A DNA stretch of 64,000 bases, from assembly GCF_949769225.1 (NCBI RefSeq), contig NZ_CATKPB010000001.1. One strand, 5' to 3'. Source of the stretch: Peptoniphilus_A genitalis (lineage in GTDB: Bacteria > Bacillota > Clostridia > Tissierellales > Peptoniphilaceae). Shown here piece by piece: positions 41,220 to 50,248 of this stretch (position 1 is its first letter; every line of letters begins with the position of its first letter). A model generated the notes under the pieces. That model was given only the letters and a program-made list of their open reading frames with translations, was not told the origin of the DNA and ran no database searches. The position numbers and the translations under genes are program-made.

Positions 41220-41977
41220 AAGATTTTGATAAGTATATAAAAAATGAACTGCATAAGTCTGTTGAAGATTCTTCTCCTTCTGATTATCTTAAAAATAAAA
41301 TTGATTTAGAAATCAATTCGCAAGGAGAAAAAGGAGAATTTAAAATGAAAAAAAGATTTGTATTAGTAGCAGCTGCTGCCCTTGTCCTTTCAGTAGGCGT
41401 CTTTGCTGCAGGAAAAATTACAGGAACAATTTCATCTTCAACATCATATTACAACTACACAAATTACACTGACATAGCTAAGGCTGAAAAAAAGGCAGGT
41501 TTTGACGTAGAAGCACCAGAAAGCTTAGGTGAATATAAGTTTGACGGAATCACAATGGAGAATATGGCAGATATTGACGATACTGGAGCAAAACTAAATA
41601 AGAGAAAGGCAATTGATGTAGATTACAAAAACGCAGATGGCGACAGAGTAATCCTCTCAATTGACAAACGTCCCGACAATTCAAAAACTGTTGATAAACA
41701 ATTTTATCATGAAATGAGAGATATTAAGGGCGTGCCAGTTTATTATTCAAGATTGGAAAGTGTAATTTTACCAGATGAAAAAGATGCAACAGAAGAAGAA
41801 CTTGAAAGATCAAAAAAAGATCCTTTCTTTAACCTAGCTATTGGTTCAGATAAAAGAGAAGAAGACGCTTCAAAGCACCTAATCTTTGACTACAAGGGAA
41901 TCCAATATGCCTTAATGGCTGGAGATGATATGGACGTAAATGAATTTTATAAGATGGCTGAAGAAATTATAAAATAA
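41216..41977 (+). CDS. Putative anti-sigma factor, single-pass membrane protein
   Basis: The 253-residue protein has a short cytoplasmic N-terminus (residues 1-43), one membrane helix (about 46-66) and a 190-residue extracellular domain with a DUF4367-like end. The position right after the sigma gene suggests it holds the sigma factor at the membrane. A second start is notable. AAGGAG precedes the ATG at 41,345 (Met44), which would give a protein beginning MKKRFVLVAAAALVLSVGVFA, a good signal peptide. Both membrane-bound and secreted forms could be made; this is inferred. Confidence 0.75.
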   Translation: MKDFDKYIKNELHKSVEDSSPSDYLKNKIDLEINSQGEKGEFKMKKRFVLVAAAALVLSVGVFAAGKITGTISSSTSYYNYTNYTDIAKAEKKAGFDVEAPESLGEYKFDGITMENMADIDDTGAKLNKRKAIDVDYKNADGDRVILSIDKRPDNSKTVDKQFYHEMRDIKGVPVYYSRLESVILPDEKDATEEELERSKKDPFFNLAIGSDKREEDASKHLIFDYKGIQYALMAGDDMDVNEFYKMAEEIIK

Positions 41978-42048
41978 TTTCTCGCAGTTAGTTAAAACAT
42001 TTTTCTTATAAATTAGATAGTTGTAAAATTTAAAAATCTAAACACCAA

Positions 42049-42076
42049 AAAAGGACCCTCGCGGTCCTTTCTTTTT
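42049..42076. terminator. Bidirectional terminator between anti-sigma and J-protein genes
   Basis: AAAGGACC and GGTCCTTT flank a 5-base loop, with T-rich tracts on both strands. It serves both convergent genes. Confidence 0.85.
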
Positions 42077-42101
42077 GTCGAAATTTTCATATCAAATGAA
42101 A

Positions 42102-42953
42102 TTAATTTGCCCCAGTCATCTTCTTATACATTTCCACATTTGTGTCATTTAAAAATTCATAGGCTGCATTTATTTTTTGGAATTTTTCCTTTGCTCCCTC
42201 TTCCTTATTAAGGTCAGGGTGGAATTTTTTTGCCATCTTCCTGTAGGCAAGTTTGATTTCATACTTGTCTGCTGTGTAGTTTACTCCCAGAGTGTCGCAG
42301 GCAGATTCGTATTGGTCCTTAAAGCCGTAGCCTCCAGATGATGAAGTGCCACCATAAGAGCCTCCGTAGTTGTTGCTATAGGATCCACCTTGATTTTCAT
42401 AGAATCCTCCATAGCCTGCTTGCCTAAAGAATTCTTCAAATTGTGAAAAGTCGTCAAAAGTTGTCCAAGTAAAGCCCCCAAAGTCCTCAAACCTTTGTCT
42501 GTACTCTTCCTCTCTTTGCCTTCTCTTCTCTTCTTCTGCCTTAATTCTCTCTCTTTCCTTCTTTTCCCAGTAAGCTCTTCCGTAGCCAGAGATGTTTTCA
42601 AATTCATTTTCTTTGCCAAGGAGATAGTGGTCTGCCCTGTCGTAGAAAAATTCTGTCACAACGTAGTGGGCGTACTTCAAGAAGGACTCTGATACGTTGC
42701 CTAGTATTGGCACAAATATTGCCAAGACTATTAGGGTTGAGAGCCATTCATTTCTCGCCAAGCCCCTCCACGCAAGGGGATTTAGAAGCAAAAATATTAT
42801 TAAGCAGCCTCCCATAGAAATTATGTACAAGAAAAATCTTCTCACTGCCGAGAAGATATCCACGGCAATATTTACTATTACAATTAAGAAGGTCAAGAGG
42901 AGGTCTAAAAATTTCCCCAAACCCTTATAAAAATATCCTAAAATTTTATTCAT
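42102..42953 (-). CDS. Membrane-anchored J-domain protein
   Basis: The 283-residue protein has three or so membrane helices (residues about 12-105), a charged helical segment rich in RRQREEEYRQR and a glycine/tyrosine/serine-rich linker. A C-terminal J domain carries the HPD motif (KKFHPDLNK). J domains stimulate DnaK; a C-terminal one on a membrane anchor recruits the chaperone to the membrane, as a type III J-protein. Its start overlaps the end of the upstream zincin gene by eight bases, so they are co-expressed. Confidence 0.85.
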   Translation of the reverse strand: MNKILGYFYKGLGKFLDLLLTFLIVIVNIAVDIFSAVRRFFLYIISMGGCLIIFLLLNPLAWRGLARNEWLSTLIVLAIFVPILGNVSESFLKYAHYVVTEFFYDRADHYLLGKENEFENISGYGRAYWEKKERERIKAEEEKRRQREEEYRQRFEDFGGFTWTTFDDFSQFEEFFRQAGYGGFYENQGGSYSNNYGGSYGGTSSSGGYGFKDQYESACDTLGVNYTADKYEIKLAYRKMAKKFHPDLNKEEGAKEKFQKINAAYEFLNDTNVEMYKKMTGAN

Positions 42954-43614
42954 TATCTATCCCTTTTCTATATTCTTCTAAAAACTTTTCGTCTTCAATG
43001 ACAAGTCCCCACTCATTTGCCAAAAATTCTAAGTGGTGGGTGAACTCGTGGAGGAGAACTTCTTCAAGTTTTTCCTTCAGCCTATCTCTCGATGAAAATC
43101 TGTACATCTCCATAAAGGACCCGTAGTAAATTTTTATCATGTTGCCAAGAATAGACCTTTGATACTCTCCCATTATTAATAGGTCATCATTGCGAGCCTC
43201 GGCGTGATACTTCTTATCTTCTGATAAGATTATACCACCATTTAGATGGTCAAAGGCATAGGCTGGTATGGACTCGCAGATTTCTTCCAAAATTTCTTGG
43301 ACTTCATCAATCCTCTCAAGATAATAGGAGTCCTCGTCATAATCATTTTCTAAATCTATTTCTTCACTTTGATTTACTTCTTGACCTTCTTCTTTATCTT
43401 CTTCAAAAGATTCATGGCAAGTCTCACAAGTTTCGCAAACATCATCTATTAAAGATTCATCTTCCTTTGCTTTAGAAGTCTCAATGTTTTCACTTGAATT
43501 CAAAGGCATCTCCTCTTCTCTTTTATCATAAACATCTTGGATTATATCAAGAGGAAGATCAAAATTATTATCTTCATCACTATAAAAAATTTTTTTCTTG
43601 TCGAAGTCCTGCAT
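42946..43614 (-). CDS. Zincin-like metallopeptidase (HEFTH)
   Basis: The 222-residue protein has an acidic N-terminal half with a small cysteine cluster (CETCETCHE) and a C-terminal domain with the zinc motif HEFTHHLEF. The pattern EEVLLHEFTHHLEFLANEWGL matches the small zincin family PF06262-like proteins. Those are usually about 120 residues, so the acidic extension of some 90 residues is extra. It is cytoplasmic and translationally coupled to the J-protein. Substrate unknown; a link to chaperone work is inferred from coupling only. Confidence 0.75.
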   Translation of the reverse strand: MQDFDKKKIFYSDEDNNFDLPLDIIQDVYDKREEEMPLNSSENIETSKAKEDESLIDDVCETCETCHESFEEDKEEGQEVNQSEEIDLENDYDEDSYYLERIDEVQEILEEICESIPAYAFDHLNGGIILSEDKKYHAEARNDDLLIMGEYQRSILGNMIKIYYGSFMEMYRFSSRDRLKEKLEEVLLHEFTHHLEFLANEWGLVIEDEKFLEEYRKGIDNE

Positions 43615-43631
43615 CTTTTCACCTACAAAAT

Positions 43632-43656
43632 AAAAAACTGTAGCAGCCTACAGTTT
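43632..43656 (-). terminator. Terminator of the murA-opp region
   Basis: AAACTGTAG pairs with CTACAGTTT around a short loop, and T-rich sequence follows on the reverse strand beyond oppF. Confidence 0.8.
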
Positions 43657-43706
43657 TATCTAATTTATTTAATTATAATACCCAAGCTTAAAATTTTCCA
43701 CACATC

Positions 43707-44507
43707 TTATATCTCATCAAGGGCAGCGAGTTTTTTACCTGGCACCGATGACAAAAGTTTTTTTGTGTAGTCCATCTTTGGATTTTCAAAAATTTCTTCT
43801 GACTCGTCGTATTCCACGCAGTCGCCATGATACATTACGAGGACTTCTTCTGCCACGTGCCTAACAACTGAGAGGTCGTGGGAGATGAAAATCATAGAGA
43901 GTCCTAGGTCTCTTTGAAGGTCTTCCAGCAAGTTAATTATTTGTGCCTGGATAGAAACGTCAAGGGCTGAAGTTGGTTCGTCAGCGATAATTATTTTTGG
44001 ATCAACAGCAAGGGCTCTTGCAATAGAAATTCTCTGCCTTTGCCCTCCCGAAAACTCGTGAGGATATCTCTCCATGTGGTATTCTGATAGGCCACAAATT
44101 TCCATTGTCTCCAAAACTTTTTTGTGGATCTTGTCCTTGTCCCTCTCTCCCAAAAGATTTCTTATGCCTGATGCAATTATGTCCTTGCACTTTTTTCTTG
44201 GGTTAAGTGATGAGTAGGGATCTTGAAAAATCATTTGGACGTCTTTCCTATATTTTTTTAGCTCCCTTTGGTTCTCTTCTAAAATATTCTTTCCATTGTA
44301 AATAATCTCTCCTGTGGCATCTGGATAAAGTCCCATAATGCACCTTGCAAGAGTTGACTTACCAGACCCACTTTCTCCAACAACACCAAGAGTGTGCGAA
44401 GTCCTAAGGTCAAAGGAAATATCATTAACTGCCTTTAGAGTGTTTTTTTTGCCAATATTAAATTCCTTGTTTAAGTTCTTAACTTGTAAAATTATTTTAT
44501 CTTCCAT
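43707..44507 (-). CDS. oppF: Oligopeptide ABC transporter ATPase OppF
   Basis: The 266-residue ATPase has Walker A GESGSGKST, signature FSGGQRQR, Walker B IIADEPTSALD and the switch SHDLSVV. It is shorter than many OppF proteins because the usual C-terminal oligopeptide extension is trimmed. It starts four bases after oppD and is the last gene of the operon. Confidence 0.9.
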   Translation of the reverse strand: MEDKIILQVKNLNKEFNIGKKNTLKAVNDISFDLRTSHTLGVVGESGSGKSTLARCIMGLYPDATGEIIYNGKNILEENQRELKKYRKDVQMIFQDPYSSLNPRKKCKDIIASGIRNLLGERDKDKIHKKVLETMEICGLSEYHMERYPHEFSGGQRQRISIARALAVDPKIIIADEPTSALDVSIQAQIINLLEDLQRDLGLSMIFISHDLSVVRHVAEEVLVMYHGDCVEYDESEEIFENPKMDYTKKLLSSVPGKKLAALDEI

Positions 44508-44511
44508 AGTA

Positions 44512-45468
44512 TCACCTGTACAAGAAGCAGCTTACCTTTTGTCCGTCAACATCAACTTCTTCAGGGGCCTTCTCTTCACAAATTTTCATTTTCTCGTCGC
44601 ACCTGTCGCAAAAGTTGCAGCAGTCAGGAAGCCCTATTGGGTTGGGAACTGATCCCCTAATTGTGTAGAGCTCATCCTTCTTCTTGTGGGCACTTGGTAT
44701 GGCCTTAATAAGTCCCCTTGTGTAGGGATGAAGAGGCCTTTTGAAAATATCTTCAGCCTTGGCTCTTTCCACAAGCTTACCTGCGTACATTACATTGACA
44801 TAGTCTGCGATATCAGATACAACTCCCAAGTCGTGACTTATGAAAATAATGGAAGTGTTCATGTCTTCCTTTAATTTCTTCATGAGTTCTAGGACTTCCT
44901 TTTGGATTGTAACGTCAAGAGCTGTTGTCGGTTCGTCAGCTATTAAGAGCTTAGGAGATGATGATAGGGCCATGGCAATCATAATCCTCTGCCTCATCCC
45001 ACCAGAAAGTTCGTGGGGGTATGAGTTGTAAACTTCCTCTGGTCTAGGAATCTCAACTTTTTTTATCATCTCTATGGACTTTTCTTTGGCAGTCTTCTTA
45101 TCCATCTTAAAGTGAGTCCTAAAAACCTCTGACATTTGGTAGCCAACCTTTAGGGCTGGGTTAAGTGAAGTCATGGGCTCTTGGAAGATCATGGAGATTT
45201 CATTCCCCCTAATACGTCTTAGCTCTTCGGGAGAAGACTTAAGTAAATTCTTGCCTTCAAAATTTATTTCTCCAGAAATTTTTTCAAGAGATGACTTGTC
45301 AAGAAGACCCATAATGGCAAGAGAGGTTACGGACTTGCCTGAACCACTTTCTCCTACTATGGCAGTCGTCTTACCATCACGAGTATTTATATTTGCTTTG
45401 TTTACTGCTTTGACAATACCTTGGGAGCTTTTGAAAAAAACTTCAAGGTCTTTTATTTCTAATAACAT
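44512..45468 (-). CDS. oppD: Oligopeptide ABC transporter ATPase OppD
   Basis: The 318-residue ATPase has Walker A GESGSGKSV, signature LSGGMRQR and Walker B LIADEPTTALD. Its C-terminal oligo-HPY segment has the cysteine cluster CCNFCDRCDEKMKIC, which in this family can bind an iron-sulfur cluster. The ATG at 45,468 follows AGGAGG one base after oppC; an upstream in-frame ATG lies within oppC. Confidence 0.92.
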   Translation of the reverse strand: MLLEIKDLEVFFKSSQGIVKAVNKANINTRDGKTTAIVGESGSGKSVTSLAIMGLLDKSSLEKISGEINFEGKNLLKSSPEELRRIRGNEISMIFQEPMTSLNPALKVGYQMSEVFRTHFKMDKKTAKEKSIEMIKKVEIPRPEEVYNSYPHELSGGMRQRIMIAMALSSSPKLLIADEPTTALDVTIQKEVLELMKKLKEDMNTSIIFISHDLGVVSDIADYVNVMYAGKLVERAKAEDIFKRPLHPYTRGLIKAIPSAHKKKDELYTIRGSVPNPIGLPDCCNFCDRCDEKMKICEEKAPEEVDVDGQKVSCFLYR

Positions 45469-45469
45469 A

Positions 45470-46312
45470 CTACCTCCTGAACTTTGGATCAAAGGCATCT
45501 CTTAGGGCATCTCCAACTATATTTAATACCAAAATAGTTAAGGCAATGGCCATACCTGGGAAGAGGGTAATGTGAGGATAGTTCCTTATATAGGCCCTTC
45601 CCTCAGAAAGCATTTGACCCCACTCTGCTTCCGGTGGCATAATTCCCATTCCAATAAAGGAAAGTGAAGCTGCTGATAGGATTGCAGTTCCCACTCCAAT
45701 TGTTGCTTGAACAATTATTGGTGCAAAACAATTGGGAAGAATTTCTGCAAAAATTAATTTAAAGGTCTTAACTCCAGCAAGTCTTGCCGATTCAATATAT
45801 TCCAAGTTCTTCACAGCCATAACCTGACTCCTGACAATCCTTGCATAAGATGGTATTGATGAAAGAGAAACTGCTAAGATCAGATTCCTCATTCCACCAC
45901 CAAGAGCTGCTGCAAGAGCAATTGCAAGAACAAGTTGCGGGATAGATAAGATTGTGTCCATGACCCTCATGATTATGGCGTCGAAGACTCCTTCATAGTA
46001 ACCTGCGAAGGCTCCAATTATAACTCCAATAAATGTAGAAATAATTACAGAAGAAAATCCAATCCTAAGAGAAATTTGTCCTCCCTTTAGGACTCTTGAA
46101 AATATATCTCTACCAAAATTGTCTGTCCCCATTAAGTGTTCAGAGCTTGGTCTCAAGAAGTTGTCTTTTGGGAACTGTTCTGTGTAGTCGTAGGGTGCTA
46201 TGAAGTCAGCAAAAATTGCCGCAAGAATTATTAAAATTAAAATCCCAAGGGCAAAGACTGCTATCTTGTTCCTACTGTAATATTTAAAAAATGTTTTAAA
46301 TCTCTTTATCAT
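45470..46312 (-). CDS. oppC: Oligopeptide permease OppC
   Basis: The 280-residue inner-membrane permease has the N-terminal OppC_N helix, the HLMGTDNFGRDIFSRV motif and the permease loop in the middle (ESARLAGVKTFKLIFAEILPN). It pairs with OppB. Confidence 0.92.
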   Translation of the reverse strand: MIKRFKTFFKYYSRNKIAVFALGILILIILAAIFADFIAPYDYTEQFPKDNFLRPSSEHLMGTDNFGRDIFSRVLKGGQISLRIGFSSVIISTFIGVIIGAFAGYYEGVFDAIIMRVMDTILSIPQLVLAIALAAALGGGMRNLILAVSLSSIPSYARIVRSQVMAVKNLEYIESARLAGVKTFKLIFAEILPNCFAPIIVQATIGVGTAILSAASLSFIGMGIMPPEAEWGQMLSEGRAYIRNYPHITLFPGMAIALTILVLNIVGDALRDAFDPKFRR

Positions 46313-46319
46313 AGTCCAC

Positions 46320-47249
46320 CTACTTGTACTCTGACTTAATTCTAGGATTTATAAATCCATAGAGGATGTCAACCACAATAGAAATCACTGAATAAACTAT
46401 GGCTATGAGCATAATTGCTCCAAGTATTATTGGGTAGTCACGAGTCTTTATGGAGTCAACCATTAGTCTTCCAATACCAGGAATAGAAAAAATTGTCTCT
46501 GTCAAAATACTTCCACCAAGAAGTCCACCAGCTTGTAGTCCAATAGTAGTTATAACTGGAATCATTGCATTCTTTAGGGCGTGAACAAAAATAATCTTGG
46601 ACTTTGAAAGTCCCTTGGCGTAGGCCGTCCTAATGTAGTCCTTGTCCAAGACATCTAACATTGCCGACCTTGTCATCCTCATAATAACAGCAGAAGATTG
46701 AAAACCCAGGGCAAACCAAGGGAGGATCATCTGCTTAATAGATGAAAATCCTGAAGCAGGCAAGATCTTTAACTTAGTAGAAAAAATTATTATAAGTAAA
46801 AGGCCTGACCAAAAGATTGGCATGGCAAGGCCCACCATTCCAAAGGCTGTGATTATAGAATCTATAAAGCTGTTTTTCTTTAAGGCTGCAAGGACCCCAA
46901 AGGATATTCCCATTACAATGGCAATTATAAGAGCACCACCTGCAAGCTTAATTGTTGTTGGAAAAACTCTTAAAAGAGCTGCCGTAACAGACCTCCCTGA
47001 TTGGTAACTTGTTCCCAAGTCAAAGTGGAGGACCAAGTTTTTTAAGTAATTCCCATACTGAACCAGGAAGGGTTCATTTAGTCCAAGGCTCTCTCTTATT
47101 GCCTCTACTGTTTCCTTAGGTGCATTGGGTCCAGCTGCAGCAAGGGCAGCATCACCTGGAGAAAGATAGAGGAGCAAGAAGACTATAAAACTTACTCCCA
47201 AGAGAGTAGGTATTAAAATTAAGAGTCTCTTTAAAATATATTTTGTCAT
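46320..47249 (-). CDS. oppB: Oligopeptide permease OppB
   Basis: The 309-residue permease opens MTKYILKRLLILIPTLLGVS, has the cytoplasmic loop RTAYAKGLSKSKIIFVHALKN and about six helices. It is encoded 67 bases after oppA, past a strong hairpin that may lower its expression relative to the binding protein. Confidence 0.92.
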   Translation of the reverse strand: MTKYILKRLLILIPTLLGVSFIVFLLLYLSPGDAALAAAGPNAPKETVEAIRESLGLNEPFLVQYGNYLKNLVLHFDLGTSYQSGRSVTAALLRVFPTTIKLAGGALIIAIVMGISFGVLAALKKNSFIDSIITAFGMVGLAMPIFWSGLLLIIIFSTKLKILPASGFSSIKQMILPWFALGFQSSAVIMRMTRSAMLDVLDKDYIRTAYAKGLSKSKIIFVHALKNAMIPVITTIGLQAGGLLGGSILTETIFSIPGIGRLMVDSIKTRDYPIILGAIMLIAIVYSVISIVVDILYGFINPRIKSEYK

Positions 47250-47277
47250 ATCTAATCCTTTCTTTCCTAGAAAAGAC

Positions 47278-47309
47278 GAAATTCACCAAATAAGAACTTG
47301 GTGAATTTC
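47278..47309 (-). terminator. Hairpin between oppA and oppB
   Basis: A perfect 12-bp stem (GAAATTCACCAA with TTGGTGAATTTC) lies just after the oppA stop. Only a weak T tract (CGTCTTTT) follows on the reverse strand. It fits a partial terminator or an mRNA-stabilising stem that raises oppA over the other genes. Confidence 0.6.
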
Positions 47310-47316
47310 AAAAAAA

Positions 47317-48843
47317 TTATTTTTCTAATAAAGTTACATCTTTAAGTTCTTGTGGATATTTTGGAAGTAGTTGAAGTCCTTCTACTCTACTGTTAGCTGC
47401 CACAAGTGTTTCACCATAGCAAATGTATAACCATGGATATTCTTGATTTATAATCTCTTGAGCCCTCTTGTAAATTTCTGCTCTCTTTGCATCATCAACT
47501 GTTGAAAGACCTTCTTTTATTAAATTATCAAGTTCTTCATTTCCAAAGTACATAAAGTTTGGTCCCTCACCCTTGTTTGATGAATGGAAAGGTTGGAAAA
47601 GTTCATAGTGGGCATCCACAATTGATGGGTTCCAGCTCATAATAAACATGTTGTGCTCTTTTCTCTTTAAGGCATCCATGAAAGCTCCCCATTCAAGTCT
47701 TTCAATGTTAAGACCAATTCCATATTCCTTCAATTGGGCTTGCATCATAGTTGCAACATTAACTCTTTGAGTGTTGTCAGATGTGTAGATGGAAATATTT
47801 GTGCCTTCCCCTACTCCTGCAGCAGCAAAAAGTTCCTTTGCCTTTTCCTTGTTAACTTTGTTTGCTTCAAGAGAATCTGCTATAGAATATTTGAAGTTAG
47901 GGTTAATTGGACTTGTTGCAAGCTTTCCACTATTCATATAAACAGTTTCAAAAATTGTCTTCATGTCAATTGCATTTACCATAGCTTCTCTTGCTTCCTT
48001 CTTGTCGAAAGGAGCCTTGTCCATGTTAAATCCAATGAAGTGAACTGAGTTATCTAATTTTCTGTAAAGAGTTAGATCCTTGTTTTCTTCTATATTAGGA
48101 ATTTCTGATGGGTCGATTTTATATGCAAGGTCAACTCCACCAGATTCAAGTTCAATAATTCTTTGTGAAGCTTCTGGTATTACCTTCATTTCGATGCCAG
48201 CAATACTTGGCTTGTCTCCCCAATAATTTTCATTTACTGAGAAAGTCGCATGGTCATTTTGAACCCATTCATCTAATACGAAAGGTCCAGTTCCCATTGG
48301 TGCAGTAGCAAGGTCTGCTCCACCTTCTACATAGGCCTTAGACACAATAGACACAGCTGGGTGTGATAGTGAATTTAAAAAGGCGGCGTCTGGTTCAGTT
48401 AACTTAAAGGAAAAAGTTAAATCATCTTCCTTTTGGTAGGAATTTGGATCTATCTTGCCATAAAAAGATTTAAACTTTTCACTTCCTGCTGCTCTTTGAA
48501 GTGTAAAAATTACATCATCAGCAGTAAGTGGGCTTCCATCAGAAAACTTAACTCCATCTCTTAATTTAATCTTAAAAGTTTGTGGGTCTGGGTTTTCAAT
48601 TGATTCTGCAAGTGAATTTACAAGTTCGCCCTTTGCGTTTCTCTTTACTAAAGTATCATAAACTTGAATTAAAATATTTTCTGCGTAATCATCATTTAGT
48701 GCATTAGGCTCAAGCGTTGTAGTATCTTCAGAAATTGCAACTTTTAATAGCTTTCCTTCTTCTCCTGACTTGTCCTTAGAGGAGCAAGCCGTCATAAACA
48801 GCGAAAGCACTAAAAGCATTCCAATAATTACTCTTTTCTTCAT
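47317..48843 (-). CDS. oppA: Oligopeptide-binding lipoprotein OppA
   Basis: The 508-residue lipoprotein has a signal ending in the lipobox MTAC (Cys20), then the SBP family 5 domain. Typical motifs are AESIENPDPQTFKIKLRDGVKFSDG and PMGTGPFVLDEW. It captures peptides outside the cell for OppBCDF. The second ATG (48,843) is preferred because AGGAAG lies six bases upstream. It begins 15 bases after murA. Confidence 0.92.
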   Translation of the reverse strand: MKKRVIIGMLLVLSLFMTACSSKDKSGEEGKLLKVAISEDTTTLEPNALNDDYAENILIQVYDTLVKRNAKGELVNSLAESIENPDPQTFKIKLRDGVKFSDGSPLTADDVIFTLQRAAGSEKFKSFYGKIDPNSYQKEDDLTFSFKLTEPDAAFLNSLSHPAVSIVSKAYVEGGADLATAPMGTGPFVLDEWVQNDHATFSVNENYWGDKPSIAGIEMKVIPEASQRIIELESGGVDLAYKIDPSEIPNIEENKDLTLYRKLDNSVHFIGFNMDKAPFDKKEAREAMVNAIDMKTIFETVYMNSGKLATSPINPNFKYSIADSLEANKVNKEKAKELFAAAGVGEGTNISIYTSDNTQRVNVATMMQAQLKEYGIGLNIERLEWGAFMDALKRKEHNMFIMSWNPSIVDAHYELFQPFHSSNKGEGPNFMYFGNEELDNLIKEGLSTVDDAKRAEIYKRAQEIINQEYPWLYICYGETLVAANSRVEGLQLLPKYPQELKDVTLLEK

Positions 48844-48858
48844 TATCATCTTCCTTTC

Positions 48859-50106
48859 TTAGACTCTTTTTATATCTGCTCCAAGATTTCTAAATTTCTC
48901 TTCGATTTTTTCATAACCCCTGTCGATGTGGTGAATTTCAGAGATTTCAGTTTCTCCTTCAGAAACTAGTCCTGCAAGTATAAGGGCAGCTCCTGCTCTT
49001 AAGTCTGTTGCAGCAACCTTGGATCCGTATAGTTTGTTCTTACCCAATAGTATAGCTTCTCTATCTACTACTTTGATTTTTGCACCCATCTTTTTAAGTT
49101 CTTCTGCGTGCATGAATCGATTTTCAAAAACTGTCTCTATAATGGAAGATTGTCCTTCGGCTTGAGTTAAAAGGGCCATGAATTGTGCCTGTAAGTCTGT
49201 TGGGAAACCTGGATGAGGTAGGGTTTTTATTTCAATTGGTTTAATATCATCTGTCCCTACAACCCTAACAGTGTCTCCATTTTCTATTACCTTGGCACCA
49301 GTTTCTTCTAACTTTGCTATAACTGGTTTTAGGTGGGATGTTATTATATTTTCAATAGTTATGTCTCCACCAGTAATTGCTGCAGCTACCATAAAGGTTC
49401 CTGCTTCAATCCTATCTGGAATAATTTGGTGAGTGCAACCTCTTAACTTTTCTACGCCCTTGATTTTTATTGTAGAAGTTCCTGCGCCCATTACCTTGGC
49501 GCCCATTTTATTTAGAAAGTTTGCAAGGTCAACAATTTCTGGTTCCATGGCACAGTTCTCCATAATAGTTTCGCCTTCAGCAAGGACTGCAGCTGTCATA
49601 ATATTTTCTGTTGCTCCAACTGATGGGAAGTCAAGATAGATTCTTGTACCCACAAGCTTGTCACACTCAGCTTTTATTTCTCCGTGAGTCATTTCTATAT
49701 TTGCACCTAGGGCCTTAAAGCCTTTTAAGTGAAGGTCAATTGGTCTTGAGCCAATGTTGCAGCCACCAGGTAGGGAGTTATAGGCCTTGTTTAACTTGGC
49801 AAGAAGTGGTCCCATAACAAGGAAGGATGCCCTCATCTTGCTCATGAGTTCGTAGTCAGTTTCGTAAGAGTTAAGGCCACTTGGATCAATTACAAGCTTG
49901 TTGCCATCTTTTTCTATTTTAAGTCCAAGCCCTCTAAGAACTTCTGTAATGATTTCAACATCCTTTAACTCAGGCACGTCTTCCAAAACAATTTCTTCTG
50001 TTCCAAGAATTGTTGCAGCTAAAATTGGAAGAGCTGCGTTCTTTGCACCTGAAATTCTAACCTTGCCCTTAAGTGGGCCCTTTGATTTTACTAATATTTT
50101 ATCCAA
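48859..50106 (-). CDS. murA: UDP-N-acetylglucosamine 1-carboxyvinyltransferase MurA
   Basis: The 415-residue enzyme adds enolpyruvate from PEP to UDP-GlcNAc, the first committed step of peptidoglycan synthesis. The catalytic Cys116 is present in LPGGCNIGSRPIDLHL, so the fosfomycin target is intact. It starts with TTG after AGGAGG. The opp operon follows closely, so read-through from murA is likely. Confidence 0.94.
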   Translation of the reverse strand: MDKILVKSKGPLKGKVRISGAKNAALPILAATILGTEEIVLEDVPELKDVEIITEVLRGLGLKIEKDGNKLVIDPSGLNSYETDYELMSKMRASFLVMGPLLAKLNKAYNSLPGGCNIGSRPIDLHLKGFKALGANIEMTHGEIKAECDKLVGTRIYLDFPSVGATENIMTAAVLAEGETIMENCAMEPEIVDLANFLNKMGAKVMGAGTSTIKIKGVEKLRGCTHQIIPDRIEAGTFMVAAAITGGDITIENIITSHLKPVIAKLEETGAKVIENGDTVRVVGTDDIKPIEIKTLPHPGFPTDLQAQFMALLTQAEGQSSIIETVFENRFMHAEELKKMGAKIKVVDREAILLGKNKLYGSKVAATDLRAGAALILAGLVSEGETEISEIHHIDRGYEKIEEKFRNLGADIKRV

Positions 50107-50144
50107 AAGGATTCCTCCTATAAAATTTTATTTATATTAATTTA

Positions 50145-50150
50145 ATTATA
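50145..50150 (-). promoter_or_regulatory. -10 box for murA
   Basis: The reverse strand reads GATATAAT about 40 bases before the TTG start; the -35 is poor (TTAATT). Confidence 0.4.
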
Positions 50151-50248
50151 TCACAGAGGTTCTATTAAATTAAGGAATTAAAACATTGGCATTAATAAAA
50201 TATCCGTTTATGTTAGAATAAATTATTAGATATTAAAAGGAGGTTTTT

